The notes under the pieces: model-generated
The model's input: the letters and a program-made list of their open reading frames with translations, nothing else
Databases searched by the model: none
Told to the model about the DNA's origin: nothing
In this document: one piece after another, positions 1 through 7,962 of the stretch
Layout of the letters: each line of letters begins with the position of its first letter
Position numbering within the stretch: the stretch's first letter is position 1
Assembly (NCBI GenBank): GCA_963835685.1
Contig: CAWIGI010000011.1
Location: 62,001 to 126,000 of the forward strand
Origin: DATAGF01 sp963835685
Lineage (GTDB): Bacteria > Actinomycetota > Thermoleophilia > Miltoncostaeales > Miltoncostaeaceae
Reading direction: 5' to 3'
DNA length: 64,000 nucleotides
Position numbers and translations under genes: made by a program

Positions 1-382
1 CCTCCTGGGAGCCGGCCACGCCCTCCGCGAGGGTGATCGCCGCGTCGTTGCCGCTCGCCACCAGGAGCGCCGTGAGGAGGTCGCGGACGCTCAGTTGCTC
101 CCCGGCCTCCAACCGCCCCGACGAGCCGCCGACGACCGCCTCCGGCGGCACCGTCATCAGGTCGTCGAGATCGGCCGACTCGAGCACGATCAGCGCCGTC
201 ATGATCTTCGTGGTGCTCGCCATCGGCAGCCCCCGATCCGGCGCGCGTTGCGCCAGAACCTCTCCGGTCGCCGGCTCGACGACGATATAGGCGTCGGCAT
301 CGACGGTGGGGGCGGCCCCGCGCGCCGGCCAGGCCGCGACGAGCAATGCCAGCGCGGCGACGACCGCGAGCCTGCGGAGCAC
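1..382 (-). CDS. D-alanyl-D-alanine carboxypeptidase (PBP5/DacC type), N-terminal part
   Basis: Serine-type penicillin-binding enzyme that trims the terminal D-Ala from peptidoglycan stem peptides outside the membrane. The gene runs off the left edge, so only about 127 residues are present. It starts at a GTG (382) followed by a signal peptide (MLRR then a hydrophobic stretch ending near AWPARGAA). The catalytic SxxK appears as STTK at about residues 56-59 and the second motif SGN at about 110-112, with normal family spacing. The KTG motif would lie outside the window. The 5' side holds a long structured leader (see 383-909). Confidence 0.9.
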   Translation of the reverse strand, partial: MLRRLAVVAALALLVAAWPARGAAPTVDADAYIVVEPATGEVLAQRAPDRGLPMASTTKIMTALIVLESADLDDLMTVPPEAVVGGSSGRLEAGEQLSVRDLLTALLVASGNDAAITLAEGVAGSQE

Positions 383-909
383 GCGGGGGATCCTAGCCCC
401 GCGACCGGAGCCCGGCGAAATCTCATGTGATCCGTTTCCCGCGCTCGTACGTAGCCCCAACCGTTCGATGACCCCAACCGGGTCGGAGGACGCGCCACGC
501 CGCCCGCAGGCGGCTCCCGTCGTAAGCCGGAGGCCGGGCCGGACACGCCGGGAGGCGCAGACCGATCCCCAGGGCGCCGGAGGTCCGGCCGGCGCCCGGG
601 GATCGGTCATCAGACGCTCGCGGAGCCGTCAGCCCGCCGGCTTACCGAGGGTCGGTCCGCGGCGACGATCACCCGTCGAATTGTGAACGTGCCACTTGGC
701 ATTGCGCGTGTTGGCCAATGGCCGTGACCCGAGATCGCCCGTCCCATGGCGCGAACCGGCGATCCGGGCCCGCGGCTCGGGCGAGGCTGAATTGTCGGAA
801 CGTCGCCGAATTGGCCATCGCGCGGCTCGGCCGTCTGCAGCACGAGCGGACGCCCGAAACGGCGCCGCGCTGCCGGGTGGCCGCGCGACGGGCGTGTGAC
901 GGACGGCCC
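383..909. other. Gene-free leader region with inverted and direct repeats
   Basis: About 525 bases without a convincing gene, lying between the start of the carboxypeptidase and the end of pyrF. It holds a strong hairpin (560-608), a perfect 9-base inverted pair (522-530 with 637-645), a 7-base pair (511-517 with 622-628) that crosses the previous one, and a 9-base direct repeat (455-463 and 472-480). All lie in what would be the untranslated leader or promoter of the carboxypeptidase on the minus strand. I do not recognise any known riboswitch consensus. Confidence 0.6.
560..608. repeat. Near-perfect 20-bp inverted repeat
   Basis: The left arm 560-580 (beginning GACCGATCCCC) and right arm 589-608 (ending GGGGATCGGTC) are complementary over 20 base pairs with a single bulged A at 571 and an 8-base loop. 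There is no T-run on either side, so it is not a classical intrinsic terminator. It could be a structured RNA element, a protein-binding palindrome or a factor-assisted terminator. Confidence 0.7.
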
Positions 910-1746
910 TCAGGCCGGGGCGGCGGCGTCCTCGAAGGCCGCCCACAGGGCCTCGCGCAGGTCCTCGGCGGCGCGGCGGGGCGACTCGGCGAAGATGATC
1001 GAGCGGCTCGCCGAGACGAGCGCGCCGGCCGGCCGGCCGCCGAAGGCCGGGCCGAGGTCCTCGGCCCGGCCCCCCTGGACGCCCACGCCGGGGACGAGGA
1101 AGGGCTGGTGCGGCATCAGCTCCCGCAGCGCCGCCAGCCGCCCCGGGACGGTCGCGCCGACGACGGCGCCGAGGGCCGACAGGCCGGAGCGGTCAACCGA
1201 GGCCGCGCCCCAGCCGGCCACGCGGCGGGCGACCTCCTCGTGCCAGAGGCCGCCGGCCGCCAGGGGCAGGTCCTGCAGCTCCGCCGCCCCGGGGTTCGAC
1301 GTCCGCACCAGCGCGAACAGCCCACGGCCGCCGGCCGCGGCCGCCTCGAGGAAGGGCGCGAGCGCGTCGCCGCCGAGCCACGGGTTGACGGTCATCGCGT
1401 CGATCGGCGGGCGCAGGAAGGCCTCCGCGTAGGCGCGGCTGGTGACCTCGACGTCGCCGCGCTTGGCGTCGGCGATGACGAGCAGGCCGGCGTCCGCGGC
1501 GGTCGCGGCCACGCGCTCGAACGCGTCCCAGCCCGCGGCCCCGAAGCGCTCGAACGAGGCGAGCTGCAGCTTGGCGGCCACGCAGGCGGGGCCGGCGGCG
1601 GCGATGGCCCGGCGGCAGAAGGCCCGCGCGCCCTCCGCGCCGCCCGGCACGCGCGCCGGGTCGGGGTCGAGCCCCAGGACGACCTGGCTCGCCCGCGCGT
1701 CAACGGCGGCGGCGAGGCGGGAGCCGAAGCCGGCGGCGGCGCTCAG
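910..1746 (-). CDS. pyrF: Orotidine 5'-phosphate decarboxylase (PyrF, type 2)
   Basis: Converts OMP to UMP, the last step of de novo pyrimidine synthesis. The TIM-barrel signature is present: GLDPDP near residue 25 and the catalytic DAKRGD at about residues 93-98. The 278-residue length fits the type 2 subfamily. No ATG, GTG or TTG occurs in frame between the end of the upstream permease and the conserved N-terminus. The best start is a CTG at 1746, which overlaps the permease stop codon (CTGA) and sits 7 bases after a GGAGG inside the permease gene, implying translational coupling. Confidence 0.88.
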   Translation of the reverse strand: MSAAAGFGSRLAAAVDARASQVVLGLDPDPARVPGGAEGARAFCRRAIAAAGPACVAAKLQLASFERFGAAGWDAFERVAATAADAGLLVIADAKRGDVEVTSRAYAEAFLRPPIDAMTVNPWLGGDALAPFLEAAAAGGRGLFALVRTSNPGAAELQDLPLAAGGLWHEEVARRVAGWGAASVDRSGLSALGAVVGATVPGRLAALRELMPHQPFLVPGVGVQGGRAEDLGPAFGGRPAGALVSASRSIIFAESPRRAAEDLREALWAAFEDAAAPA

Positions 1747-2660
1747 AGCAGCACCTCCCGCCAGATCGGGAGGGTCGCGGTTAACAGGAGGGTCGTCACC
1801 ACGACGGCGGCGGCGAGGACGTCGGCCCGGAGGCCCGATCGCGCTCCGATCACGAGCGACATCATGGCGGTCGGCATGGCCGCCATGATGACGACGGTGT
1901 CGAGCACGTCGCCGGTGAGGCCGAGGACGCTCGCCACCGCGAGCCCGATCACCGCCGCGATCCCCAGGCGGACGACCGACGCGTAGCTCACCTCGCCCCA
2001 CAGCCGGGGCAGCCCGCGGAGGTCGATCATCAGGCCCGCGTAGATCATCGTCAGCGGCAGGACGGCGGCGGCGAGCAGCTCCAGCGGGCGCTCCACGAGG
2101 GAGGGGAGCCCGTCGACGCCCGCGAGATTGAGCGCGAGCCCGGCGGCGAGCGCCCAGTTGGGCGGCAGCAGGAGCGACCGGCCGAGCTCGCCGAGCGAGA
2201 CCTTCGGCTCGTGGTCGGCCCGCCCGTAGGCCGTCGCGACCGCGACGGTCGAGGTCCAGGTGATGAGCGCCGTCGCGATCTGGTCGTACATCACGGCGGC
2301 CGGCAGCGAGAAGCCGTCGCCGGACGCGGCGATCAGGGGCAGGCCGAAGAAGCCGGTGTTCCCGACGGCGGTCGCGACGATCAGCGCCCCGGCCCTCGGG
2401 CGCTCCATGCCCCAGACGCGCGTCGCCGTCCAGGACAGGCCGAGCAGCAGGAAGTGGATGATGAAGGCCGCGATCGGGACGAGCACCAGGGCGGCGTCCA
2501 GGTCGGCGTCGATCAGGATCAGGAAGATCAGCGCCGGCAGCGCGAGGTAGATCACGAAGCGCACGAGCACCGGCCCGTCGTCGCGGCGGATGATCCCGAA
2601 GCGGCGGGCGACGGCCCCCGCCAGCATGATCACGAGGGCCGCGAAGGCGGTCTCGGTCAG
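1743..2660 (-). CDS. AEC (auxin efflux carrier) family permease
   Basis: Integral membrane transporter of the AEC family; the substrates of bacterial members are usually organic acids or unknown. About 305 residues, with hydrophobic helices throughout and the family signatures YLALPALIF near the N-terminus and GNTGFFGLPL in the middle. A GTG start at 2633 would cut off half of the first helix. A CTG at 2660, six bases after GGAGG (2667-2671), restores the usual N-terminal helix before the RRFGIIRR loop, so I favour it. The stop overlaps the pyrF start. Why a permease is coupled to pyrF is not obvious. Confidence 0.82.
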   Translation of the reverse strand: MTETAFAALVIMLAGAVARRFGIIRRDDGPVLVRFVIYLALPALIFLILIDADLDAALVLVPIAAFIIHFLLLGLSWTATRVWGMERPRAGALIVATAVGNTGFFGLPLIAASGDGFSLPAAVMYDQIATALITWTSTVAVATAYGRADHEPKVSLGELGRSLLLPPNWALAAGLALNLAGVDGLPSLVERPLELLAAAVLPLTMIYAGLMIDLRGLPRLWGEVSYASVVRLGIAAVIGLAVASVLGLTGDVLDTVVIMAAMPTAMMSLVIGARSGLRADVLAAAVVVTTLLLTATLPIWREVLL

Positions 2661-2760
2661 CGCCGGCCTCCGCGGGCCGTCACGAGCACGCCGGCGGGAG
2701 GGGTGCGCGGGCGCTCATCGGCGGAACCGTAGACCGTGGCCGGCGGGGTAGAGTCACGCG

Positions 2761-4601
<1,841 letters not shown>

Positions 4602-4605
<4 letters not shown>

Positions 4606-5612
4606 TCGCCCGGCGCCGGCTGGGGGCCGCGGGCCCGGAGATCACGACGGTGGGTCTCGGGGCCTGGGCCATCGGCGGTGAGTGGACCTACGGCTGGGGC
4701 GCGCAGGACGACGCCGAGTCGGTTGCGGCGATCCGCCACGCGCTCGCCGCCGGGATCGACTGGATCGACTCGGCCGCGGCCTACGGCCTCGGCCACTCCG
4801 AGGAGATCGTGGGCCAGGCCCTCCTGGACATCCCGACGCCGGAGCGGCCCTTCGTCTTCACCAAGTGCGGGATGGTCTGGCACGACCAGCCCGACGGCGT
4901 GCCGCGGCCCAACCTCCGCCCCGAGGAGATCCGCAGGGAGTGCGATGAGTCCCTGCGGCGGCTCGGGGTCGATGTCATCGACCTCTACCAGTTCCACTGG
5001 CCGGACACCCTCACGGGCACGCCGGTCGAGGAGTCGTGGGGGGCGCTGGCCGACCTGGTGCAGGCCGGTAAGGTGCGCTGGGCGGGGGTGTCCAATTTCG
5101 ACGTCGGCCTGCTCGAGCGCTGCGAGCCGATCCTCCACGTTGACAGCCTCCAGCCCATGTTCAACGCGGTCGACCGGGACGCCGCCGCCGAGCTCCTGCC
5201 GTGGTGCGCCGCGAACGGGACGGGGGTGATCGCCTACAGCCCCATGATGTCGGGCCTGCTCACCGGCTCGTACAGCCGCGAGCGCCACGAGTCGCTCGAC
5301 CCCGGCGACTGGCGGCGGGGGCCCGCGGGGGAGCCCTTCTTCGGCGAGCCGGCGCTCGGGCGCAACCTCGCCCTCCAGGACGCCCTGCGCCCAATCGCCG
5401 AGCGCCACGGGGTGAGCGTCGCGGCCGTGGCCGTCGCGTGGACGCTCGCGTGGCCCGAGGTGACCGGCGCGATCTGCGGGGCGCGCCGGCCCGATCAGGT
5501 CGACGGGTGGCTCGCCGGAGGCGAGCTCGCGCTTGACGCGGACGATCTCGACGAGATCGCCGGCGCGATCGCGCTCACGGGGGCTGGGCGCGGGCCCGAC
5601 CGGCCCGCGTGA
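4602..5612 (+). CDS. Aldo/keto reductase
   Basis: NADPH-dependent (beta/alpha)8-barrel oxidoreductase of 336 residues. The tetrad is visible: Asp and Tyr in DWIDSAAAYG (about 51-60), Lys in FTKCG (about 86) and His in QFHWP (about 130). The GTG start overlaps the end of the GH15 gene by 4 bases, so the two are probably co-translated, which hints at a sugar-derived aldehyde or ketone substrate. The 3' end overlaps the convergent DUF4126 gene by 38 bases. Confidence 0.9.
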
Positions 5613-6159
5613 GGCGGCGGGCGGCGGTGATGACGGCGGCGATGAGGAGCACCACCACCAGGAGCGCCACGAGCGGCAGCGCGAAGGCCACGATCGTCAG
5701 GATCAGCGATGCCGCGTCCTCGCCGATCGACAGCAGGGGGTTCCCGATCCCGGCGGTGCTCACGGTGGAGGCAGGGCGCAGCGCGGCCCGCCCGCCGTGG
5801 ATGGTCTCGGCGGTCGCGCCGCCGAGGATGGCCGCCACCACGGCCGGGATCTCGGTGTCGACGCCGGTCTGGCCGACGAACAGCAGCGCGCCCGCGACCG
5901 GGTGCACCACCGTGCCGATCACGTGCAGGACGTGGTCGACGCCCGGCACCTTGTCGCCGACGAAGTCGCCGACGAAGAGCACGGCGAGCACCGCGAGCCC
6001 GGCGTTGCTCCCCAGCGTGCCGAACGGGTCTCCCAGCTCGACGACGTCGAGCCGGTCGAGGACGGCGCTGAGCAGGAGCGGCAGGTAGGCGTTGAACCCG
6101 GCGGCCCCGGAGAGGCCGACGGCGGCGAAGACGCTGGCGATGCCGGAGGCGAGGTCCAC
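5575..6159 (-). CDS. DUF4126 membrane protein
   Basis: 194-residue polytopic membrane protein matching DUF4126, a family of unknown function common in Actinomycetota and Cyanobacteria. The N-terminus has the typical GLSGAAGFNAYLPLLL stretch, followed by several hydrophobic segments and a basic C-terminal tail. It overlaps the end of the convergent aldo/keto reductase and follows the dehydrogenase-like gene by 9 bases on the same strand, so it is likely the last gene of that transcript. Confidence 0.8.
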   Translation of the reverse strand: MDLASGIASVFAAVGLSGAAGFNAYLPLLLSAVLDRLDVVELGDPFGTLGSNAGLAVLAVLFVGDFVGDKVPGVDHVLHVIGTVVHPVAGALLFVGQTGVDTEIPAVVAAILGGATAETIHGGRAALRPASTVSTAGIGNPLLSIGEDAASLILTIVAFALPLVALLVVVLLIAAVITAARRLTRAGRARAQPP

Positions 6160-6168
6160 GTGCTGCCC

Positions 6169-7110
6169 CTATCCCGGAGGGCTCGGAGCGGTCCCGGTTA
6201 CATACTCTTCCATGGCGCGCACGAAGATCTCCTCCTTGGCCCGCGACGCCTCGGCCGTCGTGTAGCCGATCGACGGATACACGATGCAGTTGGGGCGGCC
6301 CACCAGCCGGGCGAGGGCGGCGGGCGGCACGCTTTCGGGGTGGTCGAGGATGAACGTGAACGACTCGGTGTCCAGCTTCCGCTCCAGTGCGGGGAGGCTC
6401 ACCAGCTCCATCGGAGCCGTGTTCACCACGACGGCGTCCGGCCGCATGGCGTCGAAGGCCGCGCCGTTGACGAGGCCCTCCGTCTCCGGGGTGTGCGCCA
6501 GGTGCAGGGAGAGGATGTCGGCGCGGGCGAAGAGCTCGAGGCGGTCGACCAGGTCGATCCCCGGCTCGTCGCTGCGCGACGCGCGCGACCAGTACACGGT
6601 CTCGGCGCCGAAGCCCGCGCGCGCCATGTGCGCCACCCTTCGGCCGATGCGGCCGAGGCCGAGGACGCCGAAGGTCTTGCCCGCGATCTCGGTCCCGGTG
6701 AACGACGACTCGGAGTGGCGGCCGGCGAGGACCTCGGAGCGGGCGCGGCCGAGGTCGCGCAGGTGTGCGAGGAGGACCGCGAAGACGAGCTCGGCCACCC
6801 CTCCGGTGCTGTAGTCGGCGACGTTGCGGACCGTGATGCCCTTCGACGCCGCGTAGCGGGTGTCGATGCGCCCGACCCCGGTGCCGAGCATCCCGATGTA
6901 CCGCAGCCCCGGCGCCGCGTCGATCAGGCCCCGGTCGGCGCCCGTGCCGAGCTTCAGCAGCAGCCCGTCGGCGCTGCGCAACGCCTCCGCGAGCTCCGAC
7001 GATCCCGGCGCGACGAGGGTCCGCCGCTCGCAGACCGCATCGACCCGCTCCCACGAGCTCCGACCGAGGTCGTCGGCAGTGAACCCGAGGAACAGCAGAT
7101 GGGCGAACAC
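6169..7110 (-). CDS. D-2-hydroxyacid dehydrogenase family protein lacking catalytic Arg and His
   Basis: 313 residues with a clear NAD-binding Rossmann domain: GLGRIG at 151-156 in the family's central position. In active D-isomer dehydrogenases an Arg follows the NxA segment after the fifth Rossmann strand and a His sits in a PH motif near the C-terminus. Here the segment reads NTAPME (Pro at 233) and the second reads YPSIGY (Ser at 280). The ordinary hydride-transfer chemistry is therefore doubtful. It may be a pseudoenzyme or use another mechanism. It sits 31 bases downstream of an esterase on the same strand. Confidence 0.85.
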   Translation of the reverse strand: MFAHLLFLGFTADDLGRSSWERVDAVCERRTLVAPGSSELAEALRSADGLLLKLGTGADRGLIDAAPGLRYIGMLGTGVGRIDTRYAASKGITVRNVADYSTGGVAELVFAVLLAHLRDLGRARSEVLAGRHSESSFTGTEIAGKTFGVLGLGRIGRRVAHMARAGFGAETVYWSRASRSDEPGIDLVDRLELFARADILSLHLAHTPETEGLVNGAAFDAMRPDAVVVNTAPMELVSLPALERKLDTESFTFILDHPESVPPAALARLVGRPNCIVYPSIGYTTAEASRAKEEIFVRAMEEYVTGTAPSPPG

Positions 7111-7141
7111 CGGAGAACCCGCCAGCGAAGGGCGGCGGGCG

Positions 7142-7858
7142 TCAGCTTGCGGACCTGAGCTCGGCGACGGCGGTCTGGATCAGCTCGGCGACCGCCGTCG
7201 GGTTGGACACGTAGATCGCGTGATTGCCCTCGATCTCCACGACCGTCGAGCCCGCCCGCTTCGACATGAGACGCTGGGCATCGGGGGGGATGATGAGGTC
7301 GCCGGTGGGGATGAGGTACCAGCTCGGCCGTGATCTCCAGGCCGGCTCGCTGATCTCCCCGGCCAGAGCGCCGACGCCCCAGGGCACCTGGGAGTCGGCC
7401 ATGAAGGCGGCGTGCTCCGCGTCCACGTCGGCCGCGAATGCGGCGGGGAACTTCTCCCTGTCGAGGATCAAGAAGCCGTCCTGTGGCGGGAGGAGCGGCG
7501 CCACGGGCGCCCCTGGCGGCGGATCCGCGATCAGGCTGTTGACCGACTCGCCCGCGTCGGGGGCGAAGCCGGCGATGTAGACGAGCCCGGCGACGTTGGG
7601 ATCGTTGCCCGCCTCGGTGATCACCACCCCGCCGTAGGAGTGGGCGACCAGGACGACGGGGCCGTCCTGGGCCGCGATCACCCACTTGGTCACGGCGACG
7701 TCGTCCTCGAGGGAGGCGGTCGGGTTCTGGACCATGGCGACGGTGCAGCCGGCCGCCTTCAGGATCCGGTAGACCCCCTCCCACCCGGATGCGTCCGCGA
7801 AGGCTCCGTGGACGAGTACCACGTTGGGCTTTTGCAACTTCGGTGCGGGAGCGGCCAT
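7142..7858 (-). CDS. Alpha/beta hydrolase (esterase EstC-like)
   Basis: Cytoplasmic alpha/beta-hydrolase of 238 residues. Visible elements are the oxyanion-hole HGAF near residue 17, nucleophile elbow AHSYGG with Ser at about 74, an acid in PTGDL, and the C-terminal GNHAIY catalytic His. The closest named relatives are small plant-esterase-like or pyrethroid-type esterases; the substrate is unknown. The ATG at 7858 is preferred over the adjacent GTG because AAGGAGG lies 5 bases upstream. Confidence 0.87.
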   Translation of the reverse strand: MAAPAPKLQKPNVVLVHGAFADASGWEGVYRILKAAGCTVAMVQNPTASLEDDVAVTKWVIAAQDGPVVLVAHSYGGVVITEAGNDPNVAGLVYIAGFAPDAGESVNSLIADPPPGAPVAPLLPPQDGFLILDREKFPAAFAADVDAEHAAFMADSQVPWGVGALAGEISEPAWRSRPSWYLIPTGDLIIPPDAQRLMSKRAGSTVVEIEGNHAIYVSNPTAVAELIQTAVAELRSAS

Positions 7859-7962
7859 CACGTCCTCCTTCTCCCAAGCGTCGCCGGAGCGGCGACCCTA
7901 GCCCCACCCGGTCGCGGAGACCACCACGCGTCCGTAACCACTTGCGGGGACGTGGGTGGAGG

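Noticed and set aside
560..608. Hairpin as an ordinary intrinsic terminator
   Set aside because: No T-run on either side and it lies in the leader of the carboxypeptidase on the minus strand, not after a gene in either direction except loosely beyond pyrF's opposite end.
383..660. Known riboswitch (cobalamin, ydaO/c-di-AMP, SAM-IV) in the carboxypeptidase leader
   Set aside because: I compared remembered conserved cores of these classes with the minus strand and found none.
690..725. Possible sigma-54-type -24/-12 promoter in TTGGCA...TTGG sequence
   Set aside because: The GC dinucleotide at the second box and exact spacing are missing, and sigma-54 is uncommon in Actinomycetota.
718..2001. 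Long open frames on the plus strand across pyrF and the permease
   Set aside because: They are antisense shadows: low-complexity Arg/Gly/Pro translations opposite well-conserved proteins, as expected at this GC content.
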